Source: Dryocosmus kuriphilus
Lineage: Eukaryota; Arthropoda; Insecta; Hymenoptera; Cynipidae
Direction: 5' to 3'
Assembly: GCA_038277395.1 (NCBI GenBank)
Contig: CM076193.1
Span: 142,961,813-143,025,812, forward strand
DNA: 64,000 nt
Part shown: positions 32,331-44,145 of the stretch, piece after piece
Numbering within the stretch: the stretch's first letter is position 1
Layout: each line of letters opens with the position of its first letter
Notes under the pieces: model-generated
Told to the model about the DNA's origin: nothing
What the model saw: the letters and a program-made list of their open reading frames with translations, nothing else
Databases searched by the model: none
Translations under genes and position numbers: made by a program

Positions 32331-34198
32331 CACCTTCAATATATGTATTCTGTCGTCTGTTAGTACATCTCGTAATTTGTGTTGTACAATTAATTTATAA
32401 TATAATATTTACGAAGATTGGAGCCTCTAAAATTTTTTTGAGGCTTCAATTTATTTTTTATTTCATGAATAACAAAAGAATGAGGTTTTTGTTTCCACAT
32501 TAAAGATTTATGACTAATTCTTAACCGTAGAAATTGACAGGTATGATATAGTTTTTATTATTGTATACTCACGTTTTTTTTTAAGTGGAAAAATGGGGTT
32601 TTTCAATTTTTATTATATTTTATTTCAATTTTTTTCTAGATTTTAAGATTGTAACTGCTTTTCCTGAGGCAGATCCGGATTGAGGTCGAAAGGTTGTCGT
32701 ATATATGTATTTGATCAAAATTAAATGAAAAGATACAAAAACTTGTTTCTGTTCTTTCGAATTGGGCTGTGAAAACCGAAAGAAACATTCATTGAAAAAT
32801 TAAACAGTTTCGAAGTTCGTTTAAATTTGAGTAATTCTTAAATTAGAATTTGGAAACAGAGCCGTTAAAAATGAATAATTTTCTAATTGTGCATCATTCT
32901 CTTTAAAATTCAATCATTTTATTCTAATGTGCAAAATTAATCATTCAAAAGTCAATGTTAAAGCAGTTCCATGCATACGTAAAGCGAGCGGAAACACAGA
33001 AGCATCATGCCACCTCATGCGGACAGACAGCCAAGACAAAGGGTTATACTTTATTATAGTTAATTTTTTATTGACTGATTGATTGATCAACTTAGCATTG
33101 TCTTTTTCAACTTCTTTTAACTTACTTTATTCCAATATAGCGACTAAAATTTATAAAAAAGTATCCACACTGAAAGAAGTAATTGGACGGTACAAACGTA
33201 ATTCTGGTCATTCCAACCATATTGTATTACTCACTCAGCTACAACCTTACGGCTATTTTAGGAATGTCATTATGGTTACTTATTGGTTCCAGCTTGTATG
33301 GCTGAATATTTCATATAAGAGCTTGTATAATCCACCTATACTGTAATGCTGATATTGCTGGCAAAATACAATGTAGAATTCTGCAGCATTAAATGATTCA
33401 TTATTAATGTGAGACAGAGGGGGGAGGGGAAGAAAATCCTGTTTCTATTTTAACATTTAAATGAATTAGAGGCAAAGTCGAAGGAAACGGATATAATCAG
33501 GAAGAACTTTTGTTCGTGTTCGCGTTGTTTATACTTCTAGAAACTTGTCGCGATTAATGGAAACTAAATGTGACGGCTTGCCAAGACTGGTGTTAGTGCT
33601 GATGCTGAGCATCCGTTCTGGCAACTTTGTTTCATTCCAGTCTTGCTCTTCTTAATAAATAGTTTATCCCATCCGTCTGAACCACCGGAAACTGTTGCGA
33701 ACCACGAGAAACTCGAAGTTGGGAGTAAATAAGGCGACAGATGCGCAGCTGCAGTTTCTAAAGAAACGACCGAAGGAAGGAAATTTATTGGTAAATTAAA
33801 ATTATATGCAATTAGAACGATATATTTCAATATATATTGTTATTTTAAAAATTAATTTATAAATTGTCATCTAGAACGGGATTTCGCGAAATTTTATATT
33901 GAATTTCTCAGAATTTTATCGAACTTTCGGGTAAGATAATTTTAATAATTCGCCGTGGAATTATATAAAATTCCACAAAATTTCATGAAGTTTCGAGATG
34001 TCCAAAAGAAAATTTCGATAATGCCACTCAAAACATGAATTGTATTGAAAGAATTTTCTTTAAATCAAACTTTTTTCTTGGACTTACATGAAAATTGGTT
34101 TGAATGAAACAAGTTTTAGTTCATTTAACAAAACGTAATTGATTCAAACAAATTTTTTTTGGTAAATTACACAAATTTTCTATCGACAAAAATATATA
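32331..34198. other. No recognised gene
   Basis: AT-rich sequence with frames of at most 88 codons (33,083-33,346 plus; 33,564-33,830 minus) that show no known motif. The patch at 33,540-33,790 is GC-richer and could be a host fragment; unproven. Confidence 0.4.
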
Positions 34199-34200
34199 TA

Positions 34201-34513
34201 CACTGACCCTTCGTAAGTTGTCCAGTCTCGGGTCTAATTGGACAACTAGCGAAAGCAATTACATACAATAGGACGAGCGAGCACTATTACGTCACCACTC
34301 AAGACCGTATATAGTAGACTCTGAGCCCGACACCTCACACGTGCTCACAGATTCGCTAATCGCGACAGGCTACACTGTGCGGCACTGACTTCAAGGTCAC
34401 TTCATGCGCGGCACTTCCGTGTATAGGCTGTCAAGGGACGCTCGGGGAGAAGCAGAATCAGCCAAGCGTGGAAATGGCCAACTATCGAATGGTCAACTTA
34501 CGAAGGGTCAGTG
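34201..34513. mobile_element. TA-flanked MITE, 313 bp
   Basis: It starts CACTGACCCTTCGTAAGTTG and ends with the reverse complement, flanked by TA (34,199-34,200 and 34,514-34,515). The inverted repeats extend to about 24 bases with one mismatch. The interior is GC-richer than the flanks and non-coding. TA duplication points to the Tc1/mariner superfamily. Confidence 0.88.
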
Positions 34514-35057
34514 TACTTTAAAAAAAAAATTTGAATAGGGTCAACTAGATAGTTTTTTATTCACATGACTAGCATATTCTATGGTTCAACCAAGAAAAAT
34601 TTTGTCAGTTTCACTAAATCCTTTTTTAAAGTACATATATGCCGTGTTTAAAATATTTGGTGGCCCTTAATTAGTTGAAAATTAAAGTAAATGTTTTGCA
34701 GGCCGCGTTTATATTCACTGAAATTCAGCTGCAATAGTTCTAAATGTACAGGTACATTTAGGTAGAAATAATTGTAACGCGACACCCGCATACAATGCGT
34801 CCAGCCGGACCTGAACTACGCATCACCATCCCTTCCCCGCGGAGCAGCTAGTGCGCCGACGCGTCCCATGGCTCGCGTCGTTATAAGCACGAACGAGACG
34901 TGGATCGTGACACTTCACTCGGTGCGCCTAGTTGAGTCAAATCGGCTGGTCTCAAAGAGAAGAAGCTACACTGGTTCCTCTGTGGACGGGTGCCCCGGTG
35001 ACAGAGCTACCAGACGACGACGACAGACATGACCGACGACATCCTGACCTCCATCCT

Positions 35058-35417
35058 CACCCCCACCTGTCACCTTCCTGACCGACGTATGCGCCGATGA
35101 ATGTGTTACCACCATAGTCGGCTCATGCGACATGGAAGACGTGGTCTAGGCACCCCCCTGGCCACCCTTCCGTTCGGCACCCCCACTTATCACCTTCCTG
35201 ACCGACGTATGCGCCGATGAATGCGTTAGCACCATGGTCGGCTCATGCGACACGGAAGACGTAATCTAGGGACCCCCCTGGTCACCCTTCTGTTCGGCAC
35301 CCCCACCGGTCATCTTCCTGACCGACGTATGCGCCAATGAATGCGTTACCACCATGGTCGGCTCATGCGACACGGAAGACGTGGTTTAGCGATCCCCTGG
35401 TCACCCTTCTGTCCGGC
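35058..35417 (+). repeat. 120-bp tandem repeat, three units, in the LTR
   Basis: CA(C/T)CTTCCTGACCGACG occurs at 35,071, 35,191 and 35,311, exactly 120 bases apart. Units are about 90% alike. 120 is 40 codons; one frame reads TFLTDVCADECVTT and similar in each unit but carries a TAG at the same place in all three. Coding is therefore doubtful. Confidence 0.92.
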
Positions 35418-35727
35418 GAACCCCCAGGTCTACGACCACCGACTGCTGTGGACCACCTGACCGCGGACGGGACGCACACCGTAACCTGTGGGCCCCCCCC
35501 CCCCTCAAACCGTCCGAAACATACCGCCGAAGGGGCGTCCGAACCACCGGCGGCCCGACCGCGAGGGACATCGCTCTCACGTCACCGACTTTAACTGTTC
35601 CAGGAACGTCCGGGTAGCAGTATCGATACACACCGCACGGCGACGAGCCGCGCGCGCGACGCAAGAAACCGCATCCACCCGTACCGACATGCGCACGCAA
35701 CCCACGAACACACTCTCTAGTATTGCA

Positions 35728-35815
35728 TTCACACACACACATACGTACACGCACACAGGGTTTGTACGGCGACACATACACATTCACACCTACACGCACA
35801 CCTACACTTATAGAA
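35728..35815 (+). repeat. CA-rich simple repeat
   Basis: Imperfect CACACA/TACACG runs near the right end of the LTR candidate. Confidence 0.8.
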
Positions 35816-36114
35816 TGTATTTATATAGGGAGAATATATGTCACGCTATATGGAAGTTTCAGTTGTTATCACTGCTTTAACCCTTGCCTCCGCCTCCTAC
35901 CCTGGCTAGACTGAGACATCCGGTAGGGGAACTTAGTGGTTTCTAAGGAGGGCTAAATAGCAGCGTTACATAATTAATAAAAAATATTTGAATTAATTTC
36001 TATTTTTCTCTGTCAATTTTGTAGTACTTATGTTACTAGATTTTAATAATATATATTGATCTCCAGAATAAGCGTGTTTTAATCAAATTATAACAACATT
36101 TAAAAAACTTGAAA

Positions 36115-37090
36115 ATGAGGGAATGATGACTGAAGTGAGGGAATGATCTTTATAGGCAATTCATGAACCTCATAAATAAAAAATTGTTTCTTTTTATATA
36201 AAAAATCTTGTTATTTATTTTCTGAATATTTTTACAACGTTGTTAGGAAATATTACCTTAAAAATTATAAAGTAATACTAATATTACAGTTTAAGATGAC
36301 TTTAGGTACTTATATTAGCAAAACAATTTTTTAATATATGGCACTTGTTTACAATGCATCAGATAAGTTCTTCTTTCTCGACATTATTTGGCCCTAAAAT
36401 AAGAAAAACAGTGAATTCAAGGGTTATATAAGCAAAGAAATAAAAAAGCCAAGTTGAACTAGTCTAAAAGTCATTACCTCATAAATCGTCATTTCCTCAT
36501 TTTAAGTTGAGATGAGGGAATGACGGTGAGGGAATGACGAAAATAAAAAATAACCTAAAAAATCTTACAACATAACCATTTGTCACATCTGAACTTTTGT
36601 ATAAGTTTACTACCTCTAAATACATACTTAACTGTGTAATTAATATTTAGATATAGTAATTACCTCCTTGCTTTTTTTAATGTGAGGGAATGATGGCCGA
36701 AAATGTAATACTTAAATAATTTTCATAAAATCTTCTTGCAACAGATACTCGAACAAGTTTGAGATGAATTTGACATTTGGAACAATTGACAATACTGCCA
36801 ACTATGAAAAACCAATGAGAGCGTTTATGAAATGACTGTAAATGCGTTCATATATCGACTGTCGGTAAAGGTGTGAGGGAATGATTTTTTTTTTTATGGG
36901 ACACATGGTAAATCTATATTTGAAAACTTGTTCATTACTTTGTACTCCAAATTCAAAAGATTTTTGAAAATTCATGGTATTTTTAATAGATTAGTCATAC
37001 TTGCAAACGAATTTTTCGAGAAATTTTTTATTTAAAAATTCAAAAGTATTTCAATCTGGAGTTTGGGACATAGTGAGGGAATGATTTTCA
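36115..37090 (+). repeat. Dispersed TGAGGGAATGA motif, seven copies
   Basis: TGAGGGAATGA occurs at about 36,115, 36,136, 36,514, 36,527, 36,683, 36,875 and 37,074, always on the plus strand. Near-inverse forms (CGTCATTTCCTCAT) lie at about 36,487. The sequence between copies is AT-rich and dissimilar, so this is not an ordinary tandem repeat. Confidence 0.8.
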
Positions 37091-38070
37091 GGGTATTATA
37101 TATTTGTTATTTTTTAAAGATACTCATATGGTTCGGAAATTATGACCAACACTATTAGCCTCAGTAATGTTCTTTCCAAGGAAAAAAAATTATCATCATA
37201 TGTCAGTTAGATTTTTGTAAAAACTGAAAGGGCAGAAATTTCGAGATTTTGTGAGAATGACCCACCTATTACGGAAAATTGTAAAGTGTCAGAAAGCAAT
37301 AATTTACTGCTTCTGTTTAAAAAGCAATTAACGCTGACTGACGCATAAGTTGGTTTATGTTGTTATAGGGGGCAGCCATGCTGATTTATTGATTCTTGAA
37401 AAAGAGGAATCGAAATAGAAAGTTTTACGACCCTGCCTGTAATAATCCTGTATCAATTTCGAGATTCAAATCTCAGTTTTGAAATAAGTTAACCTAAAAG
37501 TTACTTGCTATTTTAAAAAAAATTTATTTTTCCTATATTTACAGACACCAATTAGAAAATTTTTTAATCTTTCAAATGACTTACAAAATACGGTATATAA
37601 GACAAGCTTTCAAAGATTCAATATTTCGACCAAGTTTCCTCAATTCTTACAGATTCTTAAGAAATAAAAAGTTTCAGGTCAGAAAATAAAAGTCGAAAGG
37701 CTTCTGTCATTTGTTTTTTTCGTTTCAGACTAGTAAAATTAAGACAGAAAATTCTGAAAGTTCACTTATTCTAATCAATTGCAATTTTAAACTTATTAAG
37801 GCAAATGACAAATCGTTGAAATCGCCAAAAACCGTAGATTTTAAATACAATATTTCAAAATTACTAATAGCAAAATTAAGGAGACTTTATATCGTATTTT
37901 ATTCCACAGTGTACAAAGGACAATGGACATTACCCTTTTTCCAGTGAAATTAGGAGCATTTTGTAGGTATTGTATTCTGAGCGTGGGCGCAACTCAGGAG
38001 GCAAAGGAAGGGGGCCGCCTGGCTTGCAGGTGAAAACTCTTACCGCGGGCGCAATTCCTATACTCCGATC
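37091..38070. other. No recognised gene
   Basis: AT-rich sequence with a 78-codon frame at 37,711-37,947 and no motif. Confidence 0.4.
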
Positions 38071-38073
38071 TTC

Positions 38074-38383
38074 CTTAGCGGACCGCGTGAACGCAATGGT
38101 TACGCTACATCGTAACCCTAAAGCAATACTGCATGTCGGACTGACATATCCCAGGCGCATGCTTAAAAATGTTTTGAACTTCTACTGCTGAAAAATCAAA
38201 TTCTTGCCTATACATCATCATTTTCTAACGTCAATTTTAAGGTAGAATTATAACTACAACAATTTAAATATTTCTCTTGTTCTTTTTAGTAATTATATTG
38301 CGAGATTACTCTAAGGTCACTTTAGGGTTACTCTAGGATAACGCTGTAGCGTAACCATTGCGTCCACGCGGTCCGCTAGGGTT
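38074..38383. repeat. Inverted repeat, ~50-bp arms
   Basis: AGCGGACCGCGTGAACGCAA near 38,077 followed by TGGTTACGCTAC matches the reverse complement of 38,345-38,383 with one or two differences. AACCCTAAA phrases lie inside both arms. About 220 bases separate the arms. Probably a MITE or a decayed element end. Confidence 0.65.
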
Positions 38384-38580
38384 GTCACCCTCCAAGTTCT
38401 AGCCCACACCCTGTTCTGCCAACTTCAAGATAGCAACGTCGACAGTCGATGTAATTCTATTATGATTATGATATGCGCACAAGCACATCGCTCGCGTACA
38501 CAACAGACTCCCCGGTTCAAAAACACTACAGCTCACTCCGAAGACAGAATTACAATTAATTCAAAAGGTCATCCGATTTT

Positions 38581-38604
38581 CTCTCTCTCTCTCTCTCTCT
38601 CTCT
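38581..38604. repeat. (CT)n microsatellite
   Basis: Twenty-four bases of uninterrupted CT. Confidence 0.95.
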
Positions 38605-39945
38605 TTCAGAATCCATGTCTGTCCTTATTCGGCAATAATAATAATACTTTTTCTTTATTACACTGTCTCGGTCACAGAGACTTCCGGAATTTGTTTACGA
38701 TAATGGCGACCCTGTTTGGGACTCAGGTAGATGAGCTCGCCCGTCGGTAACAATATGCTTAAGGCTGCTGGCCGATGTATCAAAAAACTGTAATGTCGCT
38801 CAAATTCCCATTGAATTCCATCTGTTTTCGTATATACTACTCATGTATTTTAAAAAGACTCTTTGCAAAAAGATTTCCTCAACCCAGAATGAGTTCACGG
38901 TTGTATGAGGTGCGGTTGGTAGACAGTTTTCCGAAAAAAGTAAAAATATCTGTGCTAAAATACGATAATGGAAAAGTGTTGAAATGAGGAGAAGTAGAGA
39001 AAGAGTTCCAATGATTAGAAGGAGAAAGCAATACTAGAGTAGTACTTACAACCTTAAATGATTATGATAGGGACTGGAGAGACACTGCAACTGCATTCGC
39101 GGCAAGGCAGCACTTTTTCCTTTTCAGCGAATTTCCCATTCTGCACAATACAACCATATTCCATGTGAAAAACATTAAAAGTACAAAAGTAATTGTATGC
39201 AAGAAGTGGGGTTATGACAAAATTTGATAGGTGACAGCGCTCGTCGCGCCAACCACAGCTTCCAAAATGCTGTTAAAATATCGCACGCGACGGCGAGAAT
39301 TTCAAATTTGAAATACAATAGTATGGTGTAAATGCCAATGTAATATTGTTATCTTGTGCAGAAATATAATTTAATATTGGACAATTCTTCAAAGCGACAT
39401 TTTAAAATTCTATTTCTGCACAAGATAAGAATATTACATTGACATTTACACCATACTATTATATTTCAAATTCGAAATTCCCGCCGTCGCGCGCGACATT
39501 ACCAACAGCATTTTGGAAGCTGTGGTTGGCGCGACGAGCGCTGTCACCAATCAAATTTTGTCATAACCCCACTTGTTGCATACAATTATTTTTGTACTTT
39601 TAATGTTTTTCACATGGAATATGGTTGTATTGCGCACAATGGGAAATTCGCTGAAAAGAAAAAAGTGCTGCCTTGCCGCGAATGCAGTTGCAGTGTCTCT
39701 CCAGCCCCTAACATAATCATTTAAGGTTGTAAGTACTACTCTAGTATTGCTTTCTCCTTCTAATCATTGGAACTCTTTCTCTACTTCTCCTCCTTTCAAC
39801 ACTTTTCCATTATCGTATTTTAGCACAGATATTTTTACTTTTTTCGGAAAACTGTCTACCAACCGCACCTCGTACAACCGTGAACCCATTCTGGGTTGAG
39901 GAAATCTTTTTTCAAAGAGTCTGTTTAAAATACATATGTAGTATA

Positions 39946-40881
39946 CGATGTGTGATCAAAAAGTAAGGGGACTTTTTATTTTCATCAAAAGGTATTTATT
40001 TATTCATCAATATTGATGCTGTCCCCTTCAAAGTAATCCCCCTCGGATATAATACATTTGTGCCAGCGCTTTTTCCAATCCTCAAAGCATTTCTGATAAG
40101 CACTTTTTGATATAGCCTTCAGCTCTTCCAGCGATACGGTCTTTATCCCCTCAATCGTCGCAAAACGCCGTCCTTTCATGGGTCTTTTCAGTTTTGGAAA
40201 CAGGAAAAAGTCGCATGGAGCCAAATCTGGTGAATACGGTGGCTGAGGCATGATTATGGTGTTGTTATTGGCCAAAAAATTACGAACAAGCAATGACGTG
40301 TGAGCTGGCGCATTATTGCGGTTTCGGAACAAACTTAGCTGACATACGTCTCATGCCCAAAATATCCACTAAAATTGCTTGGCACGAGCCAAACGAGATG
40401 CCGACATCATCAGCAACTTCTCTAATGGTAATTCGACGATTCGCCAACACTATTTTCTTCACTTCTTCAACGTTTTCATCAGTTTTTGACGCGCTGGGAC
40501 GCCCAGAGTGAGCTTCGTCATCAACATCTTCTCGGGCTTCCCGAAAGAGCTTGTACCACTTATAAACATTTTTTTTACTCAGAGTACTCTCACCGTATGC
40601 CACTGTCAACATTTCAAGTGTTTTGGAGCACTTAATTCTATTTTTTACACAAAATTGGATGCAAATTCTTTGATCCATTTTTTTCGACAGCAGAAAATCG
40701 CCGAGGACGCAAAACGCGTCTAACCTTTATGCCTCTCACAAACAAACAAAAAATGCTATATAGCTGAAACTGTGCACATATGTTTGGGACGAGTGTACCA
40801 ACATAAGAAAAAAAGAAAACGAATATTGATTATACGCATCCCGCGTAATTCAAAGTCACCTTACTTTTTGATCACACCTCA
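39946..40881 (-). mobile_element. mariner copy A, internally deleted
   Basis: 936 bases with ends CGA(T/G)GTGTGATCAAAAAGTAAG in inverted orientation, flanked by TA (39,944-39,945 and 40,882-40,883). Aligned to copy B (41,812-43,130), about 380-390 bases of the middle of the transposase are missing. The intact left arm of the host palindrome shows the empty TA site. Confidence 0.93.
40000..40678 (-). pseudogene. mariner transposase, deleted (copy A)
   Basis: The N-terminal part starts MDQRICIQFCVKNRIKCSKT and runs to KFVPK (40,678-40,313), with the HTH region including GRPSASKTDENVEEV and ITIREVADDVGISFGS. It then joins, in another frame, to NNAPAHTSLLVRNFL and the C-terminus ending GDSINIDE (to 40,000). 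The deletion removes GDETW with the first catalytic Asp and takes the second Asp of HHDNAPAHT. Only the third, in PDLAPCDFFLF, remains. The product could bind DNA ends at most, not cut. Confidence 0.9.
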
Positions 40882-40957
40882 TATACGAAAACAGATGGAA
40901 CTCAATGGGAATTTGAGCGAAATTACAGTTTTTTGATACCTCTGCCAGCAGCCTTAA

Positions 40958-41809
40958 AGAGAAAACTGCGAATTTATGATTCGGAAACAAACTTCAAGGA
41001 GCAGTTCTACAGAATGGAAGTGGATGTTTGAAAGGTCAGAGAAGTTTCTCAGCACTTTGAGCTACGTACCTTCACGCTAGGTAGGTTTAAAGAAATATAG
41101 GTAATCGCTTTTGAAACTCGAATTCACGTGTGAGTACGTTTACTCCTGTATAGTTCATTTTAGAACAGCTGGCCATTTCGCATCACGCGACCCGGAATTA
41201 AATTGTCAGAAATCCCGCTTGCTTCAACCAATTTGCGATCTGATTTTTACCCTGGATTCAAAGAAGCAAAACCAGCTCTTTACGTAAGCCTTTCATTTCG
41301 AAATTGTAGAAGATTCTTTTAAAAAGTATGATAAATGCTACTATGTAATCGAAATCTGAATCTGAAACAAAAGAGTCAAAAATCTAAAATTGTTACATAA
41401 CCTTCAAGATCATAGTCAATCTCATTTTTTCCTATTATTATTTACTAGCATTATTAAACGCGCCCTCAAGCGTGCGGGAAACATTGTATCTCCAAATGCT
41501 AACAAAAAGAAAAACAAGCTTGCTTTGAATCCAATTTAAAATAACATAGTTAGCCTTTCAAATTAAAATATATTAAATAAACATAACAGAATTTTGAATT
41601 CATATTTTTAAAGCTTTGTTTTGAATCTGCCATGTTTTGATTGCCTTATAAATGTAAAATTGTTAATTTTTGAAAATATAAATTTAACAGATTTTACTTC
41701 TAATGTATTGAATGCCTTGAATTTTAAACTGTGTAATATTTAAAGTCTGATTATACTATATAAACTTCAAATTTAAAAGGCTTAATAACAAAATTATTTA
41801 AGTTTGATA
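40958..41809. other. No recognised gene
   Basis: AT-rich spacer between two mariner copies, without frames of note. Confidence 0.4.
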
Positions 41810-41811
41810 TA

Positions 41812-43130
41812 CGAGGTGTGATCAAAAAGTAAGGTGACTTTTTGAATTTCGCGGGATGCTTATAGTCGATATTCGTTTTCTTTTTTTCTTATGTTGGTAC
41901 ACTCGTCCCAAACATATGTGCACAGTTTCAGCTATATAGCATTTTTCGTTTGTTTGTGAGAGGCATAAAGGTTAGACGCGTTTTGCGTCCTCGGCGATTT
42001 TCTGCTGTCGAAAAAAATGGATCAAAGAATTTGCATCCAATTTTGTGTAAAAAATAGAATTAAGTGCTCCAAAACACTTTAAATGTTGACAGTGGCATAC
42101 GGTGAGAGTACTCTGAGTAAAAAAAATGTTTATAAGTGGTACAAGCTCTTTCGGGAAGCCCGAGAAGATGTTGATGACGAAGCTCACTCTGGGCGTCCCA
42201 GCGCGTCAAAAACTGATGAAAACGTTGAAGAAGTGAAGAAAATAGTGTTGGCGAATCGTCGAATTACCATTAGAGAAGTTGTTGATGATGTCGGCATCTC
42301 GTTTGGCTCGTGCCAAGCAATTTTAGTCGATATTTTGGGCATGACACGTGTATGAGCGAAGTTTGTTCCGAAATTGCTAAATTTTGACCAAAAGAATCGT
42401 CGCGTGAGCATCGCTCAGGAGCTGTTGAATGACGTCAACGGCGACCCAGACTTGCTCAAACGGATCATAGCAGGTGATGAAACATGGATATATGTTTATG
42501 ACGTCGAAACTGAGGCTCAGTCGTCCCAGTGGGAGCATTCTGTATCACCAAGACCAAAAAAAGCACGCCAAGTTCGATCAAATGTCAAGGTTTTGCTTAC
42601 CGTTTTCTTCTATTATCATGGCGTAGTGCATCAGGAGTTCTTAACACAAGGTCGGACAGTTAATAAAGAGTATTACCTTGAAGTTATGCGCCGTTTGCGT
42701 GAACCAATACGAAAGGAACGTCTGGAATTGTGGAAAAGCCAGTCATGGTTATTGCACCACGATAATGCGCCAACTCACACGTTATTGCTTGTTCGTAATT
42801 TTTTGGCCAATAACAACACCATAATCATGCCTCAGCCACCATATTCACCACATTTGGCTCCGTGTGACTTTTTCCTGTTTCCAAAACTGAAAAGACCCAT
42901 GAAAGGACGGCGTTTTGCGACGATTGAGGAGATAAAGACCGCATCGCTGGAAGAGATGAAGGCTATACCGAAAAATGCGTATCAGAAATGCTTTGAGGAT
43001 TAGAGAAAGCGCTGGCACAAATGTATTATATCCGAGGGGGATTACTTTGAAGGGTAGAACATCAATATTGATGAATAAATAAATATTTTTTGATAAAAAT
43101 AAAGTCACCTTACTTTTTGAACACACCTCG
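41812..43130 (+). mobile_element. mariner copy B, near full length
   Basis: 1,319 bases from CGAGGTGTGATCAAAAAGTA to its inverted counterpart ending ACACACCTCG, flanked by TA. The length fits a complete mariner. The left inverted repeat has one difference from the right (GATC against GAAC). It carries a transposase gene with several stops. Confidence 0.94.
42017..43078 (+). pseudogene. mariner transposase (D,D34D), four stops
   Basis: About 350 codons in one frame, starting MDQRICIQFC at 42,017 and ending GFNINIDE-like at 43,078. The N-terminal HTH domain (GRPSASKTDENVEEV, ITIREVVDDVGISFGS) is followed by the catalytic core: IIAGDETWIYVYD, SWLLHHDNAPTHT and YSPHLAPCDFFLFP. The second and third aspartates are separated by 34 residues, the mariner hallmark, and all three are present. 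Stops interrupt the frame after CSKTL (about 42,080), after GMTRV (42,353), after KCFED (43,003) and before NINIDE (43,055). The PDLAP Asp is changed to His. The longest open part is 42,374-43,003. Non-functional but a good guide to the ancestor. Confidence 0.93.
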
Positions 43131-43139
43131 TATGTTATG

Positions 43140-44140
43140 AAAACAAAAATGATACAATTTTGATATGTACGAATTGGAAGGTGTAAATTGTACTTACCTT
43201 GTTAAAAAGTGTTATCTATTTATTTTAATTTCATTTGGAAAAAGCAGTCCCATTAAAGCTTTTAATATATTAGACTTTTTTTGCACAACTTTAATTCGAA
43301 ATTTTACAATTTTGGATGTATTTGGAAAATTTCAAAATTGAAACCAAATAATGTTATACATTCCAATTTAGAATAACTTTATATTTTAAACGATTAGACA
43401 CAAAATAATGGTTTCGTTTGAAACAAAAAGTCATTAAATCATTGTCGTGCAATCGAAAATGCAAATAAATACGACATTTTTAATATTTTTCGTCATAAAT
43501 TTTTAGTCTTACCATTTTAAGTACTGAATGTGAATCCTTCCAAATTGTTTAAAATAATAAATCTTGAGTACGAGAAAATTTTCAAGAGCTCAAAAGAATA
43601 TTAGGATAATTTGCAAAGGTTATAAAACTTATTGTAGTTTCTGAGGTGTACAAACCTAAGTTTTTCTCCTAGATAAATTCGAAATAAATTTTCATCGGAA
43701 TTTATCATAATTGGGCATATTAAGTAGATCCTGAGTAAAAATTTATATTAGCGATTGTAAAAAAAAACTTGCGGATAATCAAGTTTTAAGCTTTTTTTTT
43801 TTTTTGCTACACCAAAAATGTAATACATTACACACACTTTAAATATTTTCAACTATTAACTGTGTCCTTGAATGGTTCAATTTGAAATATATTATTAATT
43901 GTGGAAACATGTAATCACTTTAATTAAAAAATTTTAATTTCAAACTATTTTATTTATAAATTATTATATATAATAATTTATGTAACCACTATTTTTTCCC
44001 CAAATAAATTATTTGGGTTATATGATCTAGAAAACTAAATTGTATTTTCCAAGTAAATCTTTTGTGAAATTCAATTAAAGACCAGGTGCCAGACCTGTTC
44101 TAGGTCAACTCGAAGACCATCTCAATATTCTAAGCAAATA
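43140..44140. repeat. AT-rich filler, no gene
   Basis: Decayed AT-rich text of the kind at 25,930-28,850, with a T-run near 43,792-43,806. No feature recognised. Confidence 0.45.
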
Positions 44141-44145
44141 AAATT

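Larger units (their letters stand above)
34773..35970 (+). mobile_element. Candidate solo LTR (Gypsy type), 1.2 kb
   Basis: Starts TGTAACGC and ends GCGTTACA, giving TG...CA ends with an 8-base inverted repeat, flanked on both sides by TAAT (34,769-34,772 and 35,971-35,974). Those ends and the 4-bp duplication fit a Ty3/Gypsy long terminal repeat. No second LTR or internal genes are present, so it would be a solo LTR left by recombination. A TTATAAGC near 34,880 and a nearby TCACT could be a promoter. It contains three 120-bp repeats and a CA-rich stretch. Orientation is guessed. Confidence 0.6.
38763..40953. mobile_element. TTAA-flanked palindromic element carrying a mariner
   Basis: The ends are GGCTGCTGGC and its reverse complement, flanked by TTAA (38,759-38,762 and 40,954-40,957). 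Arms of about 605 bases meet around 39,370-39,405. They are over 90% alike, sharing for example GCGCGACGAGCGCTGTCACC and its complement at about 39,236 and 39,528. The right arm is split by a mariner at 39,946-40,881; removing it and one TA restores symmetry with the left arm at about 38,833. The uninterrupted element would be about 1.25 kb, without genes. TTAA duplications suggest piggyBac or Kolobok, but the ends fit neither clearly. Confidence 0.85.

Noticed and set aside
31833..32400. Long plus-strand open frames of 107-108 codons
   Set aside because: They follow an 82-bp minisatellite and have no start, domain or codon evidence.
36115..37090. CRISPR-like spaced repeats
   Set aside because: The motif is only about 11 bases, spacing runs from 13 to nearly 380 bases, and the context is eukaryotic.
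38763..40953. Two unrelated inverted repeats
   Set aside because: Removing the mariner shows they are one palindrome.
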